Assembly (NCBI GenBank): GCA_026874595.1
Contig: JAPPUL010000081.1
Coordinates: 188,001 to 252,000, forward strand
Length of the DNA stretch: 64,000 nucleotides
DNA from: Sipunculus nudus
Taxonomy: Eukaryota; Annelida; Sipuncula; Golfingiida; Sipunculidae
Direction: 5' to 3'
The notes under the pieces are model-generated. The model ran no database searches. It worked only from the letters and a program-made list of their open reading frames with translations, and was not told the origin of the DNA. Below are positions 9,989-18,413 of this stretch, piece after piece (positions within the stretch are counted from its first letter, which is position 1; the number at the start of each line of letters is the position of its first letter). Position numbers and translations under genes: made by a program.

Positions 9989-10333
9989 TTACTCCTCCAC
10001 TGATATTTTTTGGATTTTTAATTCCTCTCCACCTATAACTGTCAATTGACTACCTTTGCACTTAACACAGTTATCAAATCTATTTTTAATAATAACCTGT
10101 TCATTACAAGTAAAGCACCAAGCAAGCCCTTCAGTCTCAACTATCATTAACTGGCAGCCAGATAAAATTGTGTCCTTAACAACTGCATCAAAACTAAATT
10201 CTAAAGCTTTAATTTCAACTCCCGAAAAAGGACCCACTTCTAACCACAGTGTATTTATCCTTTTATATGAATTATTTCTTGCTTGCTCCTGCAATGATTC
10301 TAAGATGCTTAGACAAATACTCATTTCATGCAT
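9989..10333 (-). CDS. hypA: Nickel metallochaperone HypA
   Basis: 114 residues. The N-terminal MHEMS motif provides the nickel-binding His2. A zinc site is formed by two CxxC pairs (C73/C76 and C89/C92). HypA delivers nickel to the large subunit together with HypB. The start overlaps the end of hupK by 8 bp. Confidence 0.96.
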   Translation of the reverse strand: MHEMSICLSILESLQEQARNNSYKRINTLWLEVGPFSGVEIKALEFSFDAVVKDTILSGCQLMIVETEGLAWCFTCNEQVIIKNRFDNCVKCKGSQLTVIGGEELKIQKISVEE

Positions 10334-11510
10334 AACTAACTGTTATATCATAATCAATGCATGGGTCAACTGTATCAACTAATAGTTTAACTTTATTAGA
10401 TATATCTTTTGGGCTAGAGTAAGGTAAACCAAAAATCATACGGTTTACAATACCATTCTTCTTACTAAAGTTCCAATCAGTTGGCGAGACTATTTTATAC
10501 TCTTCTATTAAATCATGATTAAAAGATGCTTTATGTATTAAAAGTCCTCTACTAGCTTCAACCATAGCTATTGCATTTGTTTTATGAAAAGAAGGTTTAT
10601 AACATACTCTTTCTTCTTTTAAGATATTGCAATGCTTCCTTACTAAAGTTAATAAATCAAATATTTCAACAAGTCGTGAAACCGCCCTTGTAAAAAGCCC
10701 TTGTCCTTTAGCTTCACTTAATAAGTTAATAAAGTCTTTTTGCATTTGCCGACTAAATGCTGTAGTCTCGAAAGTATTGTCTGCACTTCTAGAATCTAAA
10801 TCTATAGCACTTATTATATCTTCATCTCTTTCTAATAACTGTTTTATACCTTCAATATCGTTTGGTAACATACCTGTAAAAATATTCCCAATGCCTTCTA
10901 ACTCGTTTGCATTGATATAGTTTAAAAACTTAGATGTAATAGTTTTGCTAGCATTAACCCATGAGTCAAATAAATCTAAATTACTAAAGAGTTTGCAAGT
11001 CTTAATATCTTTTCCTAATAACGTAATAACTAGTTTGTGCTCTATATCTTCGATTAAATCAGTAACGCAACCCCCGCTTTTTATTATTTTATCCTCTAAT
11101 CCCAAAGGAGATTTAATATCAACAAATATATGATTTTTCACATCTTTAAGTAAGTGGATTATCTCTACTATGTTTTTATCAAGCTTCTCATTAGATAGCT
11201 TCCATTTAGTAGCAATACTAAAACAATGTTCTCCTATATTTTCTAAATAAAGTAATAATTCGTATGCTATTTGTTCATTTGAGCTTAATTGAATCACATT
11301 GCTATTATGCAATAATCTCAAAAAAGCTAATTGATGTGCAGTCCTACAAATACTATAAACTACTCCTAAAAGGTAATTAACATCATATATCGATTTCCCA
11401 ACTAAAAGCTTGTCTAATCCAGAAGAACAGTTAGAATTTATATTTACCTTCTGCACCCCAGAATCTGCTATTCTAAGATCGATATTAATACGCCTGTCAA
11501 GTAACATCAA
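10326..11510 (-). CDS. hupK: HupK-like hydrogenase maturation protein (large-subunit homologue)
   Basis: 394 residues. HupK proteins are distant relatives of the [NiFe] large subunit that lack the full set of active-site cysteines and are thought to act as a scaffold during assembly of the Fe unit in oxic conditions. The call rests on its place between hupJ and hypA and on faint similarity of the N- and C-terminal ends (LRIADSGVQKV near 13-23; LVDTVDPCIDYDITV at the end, resembling the DPCLAC end of the large subunit with one cysteine left). Overlaps hupJ (4 bp) and hypA (8 bp). The sequence alone would not secure this call; order of genes does. Confidence 0.75.
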   Translation of the reverse strand: MMLLDRRINIDLRIADSGVQKVNINSNCSSGLDKLLVGKSIYDVNYLLGVVYSICRTAHQLAFLRLLHNSNVIQLSSNEQIAYELLLYLENIGEHCFSIATKWKLSNEKLDKNIVEIIHLLKDVKNHIFVDIKSPLGLEDKIIKSGGCVTDLIEDIEHKLVITLLGKDIKTCKLFSNLDLFDSWVNASKTITSKFLNYINANELEGIGNIFTGMLPNDIEGIKQLLERDEDIISAIDLDSRSADNTFETTAFSRQMQKDFINLLSEAKGQGLFTRAVSRLVEIFDLLTLVRKHCNILKEERVCYKPSFHKTNAIAMVEASRGLLIHKASFNHDLIEEYKIVSPTDWNFSKKNGIVNRMIFGLPYSSPKDISNKVKLLVDTVDPCIDYDITVSYA

Positions 11511-11974
11511 ATACGTCCTCTTAAAAAATCCCTTCTAGATAGGCTTTTGGATTTACGAGTATTTGATTCGTTGGTAAAAAGCTGATTCATAATTTCTTGT
11601 GCTGTCTTAAAAGCGTCATCGTGAGAGGAAAAGCCAAACATAGGGGAAAACAAAGAGCAACTTAAATAAAAGCCTATTTTATCCGACGCCTGTGTTAAAA
11701 ATCTGTACTTACCGCTTGGGAAACTTAAGCTAATTTCCTTTCCTACACTTTTTATATCAAGTTCTCCTTTATTAAACTCCCCTACAGGTATCACTATTAG
11801 ATTCATAAACCATGGCGTTATTAAAACTCCAACATATTTATTTCCTTCGTAAAGTCTAAATCCTACACATTCTACAAAAAGCTTTGAATTTACTACCGGC
11901 ATAGAAGCCATAGTATTTACAAGAACATCATTAAAATAATCGGTTAAATACTTTACTGCATCATCAACTGTCAT
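11507..11974 (-). CDS. hupJ: HupJ/HybE-family hydrogenase assembly chaperone
   Basis: 155 residues. The family (HupJ, HoxT, HybE) works as an assembly or quality-control factor for Tat-exported hydrogenases. Visible family marks are the central NLIVIPVGEF segment, the LSFPSGKYRFL strand, the CSLFSPMFGFSS region and the C-terminal SRRDFLRGRI. It overlaps the rubredoxin gene upstream by 11 bp and hupK downstream by 4 bp, so the three are probably translationally coupled. Confidence 0.88.
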   Translation of the reverse strand: MTVDDAVKYLTDYFNDVLVNTMASMPVVNSKLFVECVGFRLYEGNKYVGVLITPWFMNLIVIPVGEFNKGELDIKSVGKEISLSFPSGKYRFLTQASDKIGFYLSCSLFSPMFGFSSHDDAFKTAQEIMNQLFTNESNTRKSKSLSRRDFLRGRI

Positions 11975-12191
11975 TTTTAGTTAAAACCATAAACTGATCC
12001 TTATCTCCATCACATTCGGGACAACGCCAATGTTCTGGCAACTGGGAAAAAGGCGTATTTGCAGCTATCTGCCAATATTCATCTCCTCTTTTAGGCTCAT
12101 AAACATATTGACAGATTTTACATTCCATCATATCTTCATCTTTAATCTTACCTTTATCACCTAAAAAACTACCTTCAAACATAATCACCAC
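11964..12191 (-). CDS. hupI: Rubredoxin HupI
   Basis: 75 residues. Two CxxC pairs (CKIC near residue 24 and CPEC near 57) coordinate one iron, and WRCPECDGDKDQF is the normal rubredoxin end. An N-terminal extension of about 20 residues precedes the domain; a later Met (residue 21 or 22) could be the true start. HupI-type rubredoxins protect or reduce hydrogenase assembly intermediates when oxygen is present. It overlaps the end of hupH by 7 bp. Confidence 0.93.
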   Translation of the reverse strand: MVIMFEGSFLGDKGKIKDEDMMECKICQYVYEPKRGDEYWQIAANTPFSQLPEHWRCPECDGDKDQFMVLTKNDS

Positions 12192-13030
12192 TCAGAAATT
12201 ATTTCTTTTAAACGAAGGGCACTATCTCTTATATCTTCTTGTGCTGCACATGCTACAATCGGTACATCCACTATTTCAATAGTGCTTAAGATTTCTGTAT
12301 CTGTAGAATTAAAGTATCTTACCCACCATACAGAAGGATTATTAGTAGAATTTATACGACAATTTCCATAACCGCGAGATAAAATTACTATCTTACCCTC
12401 TCCAAGTACTTTATCTATATACTCAAGGTCTTCAGGCGTATGCGGCAGCAAGGTTAAATTAATAGTATGAGCAGTTTCTGAGGTACTATTTGATTTATTT
12501 AATTTTAAATTCTCTTTCTTATCAAAAATCTCAGTTAGTATTGCTGGGGCATTAATTAAGTTTTCGCCTTGTATTTCTCTACTGTCCCATTCTAAATCCA
12601 GCAATAAGCTGTTTTCTTCTACGATAATTTTTGGAATATCTGCTATTTCAATATAATCTTTTATTACAAGCCCTTCCTCATTTGTTATAACAATACGCCA
12701 AACTCCTGTGAATACACTTTCTTGTATGCTAACCTTACATTTATCAAGCTCTATAAATGCACTAACCTCTCCTTCTCCCATTAGCTGATTAAAATATAAT
12801 ATATCATCACCAGATATCCCCGTAAGCTCTCTCTTAATACCATCTTCTCCAACCTCATATCTTTCTAAGTCTCTAATAATTACACTTAATAGCTCTTTGC
12901 ATTTAACTAAGTTGTCTTTATTGTCCCAATTATATATTTCGCTATTTAATTCAAAAGTATACATCTCACTCGGCATCTTTATATACTCAAGCGTATCATC
13001 TTTTGAATCATCTGTATCTTTATTTATCAT
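12185..13030 (-). CDS. hupH: HupH/HyaF-family hydrogenase expression protein
   Basis: 281 residues, cytoplasmic. The family aids maturation of the small subunit or its clusters in oxygen-exposed uptake hydrogenases. Family marks are LPHTPEDLEYIDKVLGEG (about 201-218), ILSRGYGNCRI, and the WWVRYFNSTDTEILSTIEIV segment close to the end. The N-terminal domain (about 30-180) is a second, divergent copy of the same fold (SGDDILYFNQLMGEGEVSAFI). Twelve bp after the HupF-HupG fusion. Confidence 0.9.
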   Translation of the reverse strand: MINKDTDDSKDDTLEYIKMPSEMYTFELNSEIYNWDNKDNLVKCKELLSVIIRDLERYEVGEDGIKRELTGISGDDILYFNQLMGEGEVSAFIELDKCKVSIQESVFTGVWRIVITNEEGLVIKDYIEIADIPKIIVEENSLLLDLEWDSREIQGENLINAPAILTEIFDKKENLKLNKSNSTSETAHTINLTLLPHTPEDLEYIDKVLGEGKIVILSRGYGNCRINSTNNPSVWWVRYFNSTDTEILSTIEIVDVPIVACAAQEDIRDSALRLKEIISEW

Positions 13031-13042
13031 ATATCAGCGCCT

Positions 13043-13744
13043 TTAATCTTGTTTTCTTGATGGAGGTCGCTTAACTTCGGAGTTTAGAATATTTTGGATC
13101 TCGCTTATATATTCTTCCCAATTTTTAATCTTAGATATAGCTCCTAAGTAGCCTCCATTCTTATTGAATACCAAGCAGGGCCAAGCATTAAATCCATATC
13201 TATCTTGCATTTTCTTCTCAGAATCTCGACTTACTACTCCTGCAACCAAATTATCAAATACCTTTAATAATTCAGGAAGCACTATTGCCACATCTAAACT
13301 CTCTGGATATAAATCAGCATCATTTGCAAAAAACAACACGCTATACTCGTTAGAGCTTAAAAACTCATCTAAGCTATCTTCTGTAACTAATTTATATCCT
13401 CTGTTCGTAATTAATTTCTCTATTAACTCTGGATACATCTTTGCCTCAGTCTCAAACGGATTAACCGGTTTCCTATTAACTAAATCTTCAAATAGATTAT
13501 CTATATTTTCTATCTCACCAGACATAGCAAGTTCTACTGCCTTAAGAGCATTAGCTGTCTTTTTTGCCTCCTCAGGCGTTATAACCTCCCGTGCACTATC
13601 TATAAATACTTTAAGCCATGTCCCAACCCCTTGTTTCCCAACTAATTGTATATCAACATTTTTGACATCTCCTACATAGTCCTTGCAAACCGCATAGCTA
13701 TCTCCTCCCTCTTCTACCACCTGCATCGGAATCCCTACGCACAT
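13043..13744 (-). CDS. hupF-hupG: Fusion of HupF (HypC-like chaperone) and HupG/HyaE (thioredoxin-fold) proteins
   Basis: 233 residues. Residues 1-85 are a HypC/HupF chaperone (MCVGIPMQVVEE, with Cys2, then GTWLKVFIDSAREVITPEEA). Residues about 95-222 match the HupG/HyaE thioredoxin-like family without an active CxxC (YSVLFFANDADLYPESLDVAIVLPELLKVF ... GFNAWPCLVFNKNGGYLGAI; quoted here as two pieces). HupF binds the large-subunit precursor; HyaE proteins bind the Tat signal of the small subunit. In most hup operons these are separate adjacent genes. Here the frame runs through with no stop and only a short linker (NPFETEAKMYPE). Seven bp after hupD. Confidence 0.87.
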   Translation of the reverse strand: MCVGIPMQVVEEGGDSYAVCKDYVGDVKNVDIQLVGKQGVGTWLKVFIDSAREVITPEEAKKTANALKAVELAMSGEIENIDNLFEDLVNRKPVNPFETEAKMYPELIEKLITNRGYKLVTEDSLDEFLSSNEYSVLFFANDADLYPESLDVAIVLPELLKVFDNLVAGVVSRDSEKKMQDRYGFNAWPCLVFNKNGGYLGAISKIKNWEEYISEIQNILNSEVKRPPSRKQD

Positions 13745-13750
13745 AAAGCA

Positions 13751-14389
13751 TTATACCTTGTCATTATTTATGCCTCCTCTTCTTAGAAATCTAATATCTC
13801 CATTACGATAAGCTTCTTCCTCCGACGGCCTTAAGGTTTCATAATTAGTTAGGGATATACTCTCATTATTAATCATAGAATTCTTCCCCAGCGCTCTCTC
13901 TCGTTTCTTATATTTAATTCTATATCTATCTAAATAGCTTAAGCAACACATAATCGCAGGCTCTATTTGGACCCTAACTTCTTCTCTTAAACTCCCACCA
14001 TAGTCTTCAAGCTCAATCGGCTGCACCCCAATTAGCAAGATGTCTTTAGGGCATTGTCCTGTCAACTCCGCCGTATATAACACATCTTGAAACCCAGTTT
14101 GATGCAAGCTTAATTTCTTAGCTCCCATGAACTTAGGCACCTCTTCATCTTCAATTAGCTTCATAGTCCCACCTGCTAAGCCATAGTCTATTGCATCAAA
14201 CACTACTAATATATCGCTCTCTTGCACGTGCTGTATTAAATATAACCCTTGAGTCCCCCCATCCATTAATCTTACATTATCATCTTCAAACTCATATTGT
14301 TCATTTAATTTCTCAACAGCACGTACCCCAAAACCTTCATCAGCCCACAAAATATTGCCTATCCCTAGAATAAGAACTTTTTTATCCAT
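13751..14389 (-). CDS. hupD: Hydrogenase maturation endopeptidase HupD
   Basis: Protease that removes the C-terminal tail of the large subunit after nickel insertion. 212 residues. ILGIGNILWADEGFG (7-21) supplies Glu18; Asp68 (or Asp65) and His96 (KLSLHQTGF) complete the nickel-sensing site of this family. The C-terminal 45 residues beyond the normal domain are polar and divergent. The start codon lies inside an 11-bp tandem repeat that creates two further out-of-frame ATGs closer to the likely ribosome-binding site AAGAGGG. Confidence 0.94.
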   Translation of the reverse strand: MDKKVLILGIGNILWADEGFGVRAVEKLNEQYEFEDDNVRLMDGGTQGLYLIQHVQESDILVVFDAIDYGLAGGTMKLIEDEEVPKFMGAKKLSLHQTGFQDVLYTAELTGQCPKDILLIGVQPIELEDYGGSLREEVRVQIEPAIMCCLSYLDRYRIKYKKRERALGKNSMINNESISLTNYETLRPSEEEAYRNGDIRFLRRGGINNDKV

Positions 14390-14419
14390 ATTCTATCCAT
14401 ATTCTATCCATATTCTATC
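14383..14419. repeat. 11-bp tandem repeat over the hupD start codon
   Basis: Three and a third copies of TATCCATATTC (plus strand). Each copy contributes an ATG on the minus strand. The first ATG, nearest the AAGAGGG site, opens a nine-codon frame whose TAA stop overlaps the real hupD start (ATGGATAA). Translation may therefore reach hupD by re-initiation. Confidence 0.9.
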
Positions 14420-14443
14420 AAAACCCTCTTAAAGAGAAATAAA

Positions 14444-15133
14444 TTAGTCCCTATCATCTCTCCAAAACCGCCAGCCACTTATCATAGTACTTATTATCGT
14501 TTGTCTTGACATCATATCTTCTCTAACAACAGCATAGATATGCGTTATTATAAATACTATTATAACCCACATCCCCAAATGATGCCAGGTATGCACATCT
14601 TGACTCTGCCCAAATAGAGGTATTACCCAACCAAATGCACTATCCCACCAGCTATCTGCTCCTTGTCCTTCTGAATAAAGCGCAAGACCTGTCAGAAGCA
14701 TAAAGACACTTGCCAGGAAATACATTACAAACATTACCAGCTGTGCCAAAGGATTGTGCCCAACGTGTTTTTTAGGCTCTTTTTCAAGAAAAAGGTACCA
14801 CCTAACTTCATGTATAAAATCTTTCCACCATGCTTTATTAAGCAACGGTGGCAAGAATATTTGTCTAGCATGTTCATTGCCCACAAATGCCCAATATAAC
14901 CTCACCAACATCCCAATAGCAAATATATACGCTGATGTGAAATGTATAAATCTAATATATCCCATTAGATAATTATCACTTGCCTCGCCTGATACCGTTG
15001 GCAATGGCGAACCAATAAAATAACCCGTTACACATAAGGCAACTATAGCTACTGAATTAACCCAATGCCATATCCGTATCGGCAATTCATATACATATAC
15101 ACCTTTTGTTTTAGATTCTAATTTTGCATCCAT
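14444..15133 (-). CDS. hupC: Hydrogenase cytochrome b subunit HupC
   Basis: Di-haem cytochrome b that anchors the hydrogenase dimer to the cytoplasmic membrane and passes electrons to the quinone pool. 229 residues with four or five hydrophobic segments (about 23-42, 62-82, 130-152, 186-206). Histidines at RIWHWVN, FIHFTSAYIFA, VHTWHHLGMW and IITHIYAV are the usual haem ligands. GGAGAG ribosome-binding site 9 bp before the ATG; 17 bp after hupL. Confidence 0.96.
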   Translation of the reverse strand: MDAKLESKTKGVYVYELPIRIWHWVNSVAIVALCVTGYFIGSPLPTVSGEASDNYLMGYIRFIHFTSAYIFAIGMLVRLYWAFVGNEHARQIFLPPLLNKAWWKDFIHEVRWYLFLEKEPKKHVGHNPLAQLVMFVMYFLASVFMLLTGLALYSEGQGADSWWDSAFGWVIPLFGQSQDVHTWHHLGMWVIIVFIITHIYAVVREDMMSRQTIISTMISGWRFWRDDRD

Positions 15134-15150
15134 AATTTTTCTCTCCCTAA

Positions 15151-16965
15151 TTATCTAACTTTGACTCTAACTATTTCTTCTCCTTCCTCACTCATTACAT
15201 GTGTAGAACAAGCAAGACAAGGATCAAAACTATGTATATTACGCAAAATCTCAACTGGCTCGTTCGCCCTCTCAACGGGAGTCCCCATAAGACATGCCTC
15301 AAATGCTCCTATATTTCCTTTCGGATCCCTCGGAGAACCGTTCCAAGTAGTAGGCACTACGCATTGATAATTTTCTATCTTACCCTCTTTAATTTTAATC
15401 CAGTGCCCTAAAGCTCCCCTTGGCGCTGCAACTGTAGCATAGCCTTTAGCCTCTTTGGGCCAGGTAGATGGCTCCCATTTTTCCATATTCGCTGTGGCTG
15501 AATCTCCATTTTTAATGTTTTGGATTAATTCATTCCAATCGTCAACCATCATATCTGCACAATACTCAGACTCTAAAGCTCGAGCGAGTGTCCTGCCTAT
15601 CGTAGACTGTAACACTTGTTTAGCATTTAAATTAGTTCCTGCTAAAGCATTAAAAAAAGATACGCTCTTATTAACCTGATTCTTAACATAATCAACACCA
15701 TGCGCATACGCTAATGTATATCTTGATAAAGGTCCAACTTCAACAGCGTTACCTCTCCAACGTGGCGACTTTATCCAAGAATATTTACCCCCCTCATCAA
15801 GTTCTTTAATATCTGTTCTTGTTCCCTTAGCATTAGGACCTAACTCATAGTGCGGCTCTGTTACACCATCCCATGGATGTAAGCCTACTGCATTATCAGA
15901 GTACTTGTACCAAGAGTGGGTTACGAACTCCTGCACTTGTTCCGGATCTGCCGGATCAACCTCATGAATCTCATTCCAATTGTCATTGAGAATAGCCCCA
16001 CCAGGTAACTGGTCTGTAGATTTATCGTAATTAACTTTCGGATAAGCTCCATAATCCATTACACTCTTTGCTCCAAGACCTCCTCCCCATAGCTGATTCT
16101 TATAAAAACTTGCTATAGCTATAACATCAGGAACATATATATTCTTATTAAAGTCTACCATCTCATCTATACGAGCTTTTACAAAGTTTAATCTCTCCAT
16201 GTTAAGGGGTGCACCTGCTCCCAAATCACCATCTATATTTATAGCACAAGGTACTCCCCCTACTAAATAATTAGGATGAGGGTTTTTGCCACCAAAAATA
16301 GTATGCAATTTTACAAACTCTTTTTGCAAGTCAAGCGCCTCAAGATAGTGAGTTACTGCCATTAAATCTGCTTCCGGACTTAATTTATATGCCGGGTTAT
16401 CCCAGTACCCATTCTTAAATGGACCTAATTGCCCAGACTCTATAAACTTCCTAATCCTTGTTTGAATATCTTTGAAATATCCTGGACTGGATTTAGGATG
16501 CTTAGGCGACACTGCCTGCTGTAACTTAGAAGTCTCTTTTACATCTGCTTTTAAGGCGTTAACTGGATTTACCCAGTCCAGTGCATGCAAATGATAAAAG
16601 TGTACGACATGATCATGTATTTGCAATGTCTTGGCCATCATCTCTCGAATCAAATGGGCATTAGGAGGTATTTTTATACCCAATGCATTCTCTACGGCAC
16701 GTACCGAAGCCAAAGCATGACACCCTGTACACACACCGCAGATCCTCTCCACAAAAGCCCAGGCATCCCTTGGATCGCGCCCTTTTAGGATTACCTCGAT
16801 TCCTCTCCACATTGTACCTGAGGATACTGCATTTTGAATAACGTTGTTTGAATCTAAATTTACCTCACAACGCATATGCCCCTCAATCCTAGTAACAGGA
16901 TCAACTACTACGCGCTGTCCACTATTATCTAATTTATAACCATTAGGTGTATTAATTACTGCCAT
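15151..16965 (-). CDS. hupL: [NiFe] uptake hydrogenase large subunit
   Basis: Carries the NiFe centre where H2 is split, exposed to the periplasm after Tat export with HupS. 604 residues. [16 protein letters not shown] starts the fold. The first cysteine pair is [11 protein letters not shown] (C76, C79; the extra C82 replaces the Thr of close relatives such as E. coli HyaB, from memory). The second is [11 protein letters not shown] (C583, C586). HupD is predicted to cut after His589, removing 15 residues. Overall the sequence follows the group 1d pattern. A consensus ribosome-binding site (AAAGGAG) precedes the ATG; 11 bp after hupS. Confidence 0.98.
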   Translation of the reverse strand: MAVINTPNGYKLDNSGQRVVVDPVTRIEGHMRCEVNLDSNNVIQNAVSSGTMWRGIEVILKGRDPRDAWAFVERICGVCTGCHALASVRAVENALGIKIPPNAHLIREMMAKTLQIHDHVVHFYHLHALDWVNPVNALKADVKETSKLQQAVSPKHPKSSPGYFKDIQTRIRKFIESGQLGPFKNGYWDNPAYKLSPEADLMAVTHYLEALDLQKEFVKLHTIFGGKNPHPNYLVGGVPCAINIDGDLGAGAPLNMERLNFVKARIDEMVDFNKNIYVPDVIAIASFYKNQLWGGGLGAKSVMDYGAYPKVNYDKSTDQLPGGAILNDNWNEIHEVDPADPEQVQEFVTHSWYKYSDNAVGLHPWDGVTEPHYELGPNAKGTRTDIKELDEGGKYSWIKSPRWRGNAVEVGPLSRYTLAYAHGVDYVKNQVNKSVSFFNALAGTNLNAKQVLQSTIGRTLARALESEYCADMMVDDWNELIQNIKNGDSATANMEKWEPSTWPKEAKGYATVAAPRGALGHWIKIKEGKIENYQCVVPTTWNGSPRDPKGNIGAFEACLMGTPVERANEPVEILRNIHSFDPCLACSTHVMSEEGEEIVRVKVR

Positions 16966-16976
16966 AATAATCTCCT

Positions 16977-18053
16977 TTATTCCTCTTTATTGTCTCTGGC
17001 TTTCTTCAAAGCGCTTGCCGCTGCATGTACTACTACCGCAGCACCAGTTGCCCCTGCAACAGTAGCACCAATAGTATCAGCGTTTTCTTCTATCCCAAAT
17101 GCATGTATATTCGTTAAACGATCATAAAACGAGCCTTTATCCCAAAACCCATCTTCAGAACAGCCAATACATCCATGTCCTGCCTGTATAGGGAAAGATG
17201 TTCCTTCATTCCAACGAATAGTAGAACAAGCATTATAAGTAGTAGGCCCTTTACATCCTACTTTATATAAGCAATATCCTTTCTTAGCATGCTCATCATC
17301 AAACTCCTCTACAAACTGACCTGCATCAAAATGTGGACGACGATAACATTTGTCATGGATCCTTTGAGAGTAAAACATTTTTGGCCTGCCCTGTCTATCC
17401 AAACTTGGCATCCTATCAAATGTTAGCATATAGGTAATTACTCCCGTCATTACCTCTGCAATCGGAGGACAACCTGGAACCTTTATAATTGGCTTGCTCG
17501 TAACTAATTTATGAGTCGGAGTTGCTTGAGTCGGGTTTGGCCTTGCCGCCTGCACGCATCCCCATGATGCACAGGATCCCCATGATACAATCGCTTTACA
17601 ATGTTTTGCAACTTTTTCAACTTGATGATGAAATGGCTTCCCAGCTATAATACAAGACATCCCCTCCTGATTAAGAGGTGTATTGCCCTCTACAGCCATA
17701 ATAAAATTACCATCGTACTTCTCAATAGTTTCATCTATTATAGCCTCTGATTGATCACCCGCTGCCGCCATAATCGTATCATCATAATCTAAAGACAACA
17801 TAGACAAAATAACATCTTTGGCCAAAGGATGCGCCGAACGAATAAATGATTCTGAACAGCATGTACACTCAAGACCATGAAGCCACAAAACTGGTATCCT
17901 AGGTTTATTCTCCATTGCATGTGCGATATTTCCTGAAAAGTGGGGCGCCAAGCCTAATGCTGTTGCAGTTAAACTACAATACTTAAGAAAACTGCGACGA
18001 CTAATACCTTGCCTTCTCATAACCTCATAAAAACTTTCAACCTGTAGTGACAT
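16977..18053 (-). CDS. hupS: [NiFe] uptake hydrogenase small subunit, oxygen-tolerant type
   Basis: Carries three Fe-S clusters that wire the NiFe site to HupC. 358 residues. The Tat signal is SRRSFLKYC (18-26). The proximal-cluster region has C63, C65 and C66 (LECTCCSES), then C161, C166 (SCASWGC) and C195. The supernumerary C65 and C166 are the ones that define the [4Fe-3S] cluster of oxygen-tolerant hydrogenases such as E. coli Hyd-1. Distal-cluster ligands are His233, C236, C261 and C267; medial ligands C276, C295 and C298. A C-terminal membrane helix (about 325-349) anchors it. First gene of the hydrogenase set; GGAGGG site before the ATG. Confidence 0.98.
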   Translation of the reverse strand: MSLQVESFYEVMRRQGISRRSFLKYCSLTATALGLAPHFSGNIAHAMENKPRIPVLWLHGLECTCCSESFIRSAHPLAKDVILSMLSLDYDDTIMAAAGDQSEAIIDETIEKYDGNFIMAVEGNTPLNQEGMSCIIAGKPFHHQVEKVAKHCKAIVSWGSCASWGCVQAARPNPTQATPTHKLVTSKPIIKVPGCPPIAEVMTGVITYMLTFDRMPSLDRQGRPKMFYSQRIHDKCYRRPHFDAGQFVEEFDDEHAKKGYCLYKVGCKGPTTYNACSTIRWNEGTSFPIQAGHGCIGCSEDGFWDKGSFYDRLTNIHAFGIEENADTIGATVAGATGAAVVVHAAASALKKARDNKEE

Positions 18054-18413
18054 AAGAAACCCTCCATATGTTTACTAATTTATCTACCTTCACGCTAAAT
18101 CTTAAACGCTAAATCTTCAATTAAAGAAGAAGTTAAAGCTAAGTATAGAGATCATTATTGTCAACAAAAAAATGAATTATTTTATACTATATAAATTAGT
18201 GTTTACCTTGAGGGTATTGCTATATTAGGATATGAGCTTTTATCTATGTTATGATATGTTGTAATTTGATAAGGTTGCTTTTGGGAAAATAAAAAATTAT
18301 CTTAAATTATAAGAGCCTATTTTAATAGTTTTATTTAAATTTAAATTTTAAAACTTATACAAATAATACTTACAAAATAAAAATCCATAACATAGGGAAG
18401 AGAGAAGTTTCAT
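18054..18413. other. Divergent intergenic region hupS / leuC
   Basis: 360 bp with no convincing gene. It must hold the promoters for the hydrogenase set (leftward) and leuC (rightward). A TTGACA lies on the minus strand near 18150 but no good -10 follows at 16-18 bp (TATACT comes too soon, at 11 bp), so I do not call it. A direct repeat of ACGCTAAATCTT with 14-bp period occurs near 18090-18117. GGGAAGAGA near 18395 is the probable leuC ribosome-binding region. Confidence 0.5.

Noticed and set aside
18130-18160. TTGACA as the -35 of the hydrogenase promoter
   Set aside because: The only good -10 (TATACT) is 11 bp away; nothing convincing at 16-18 bp.
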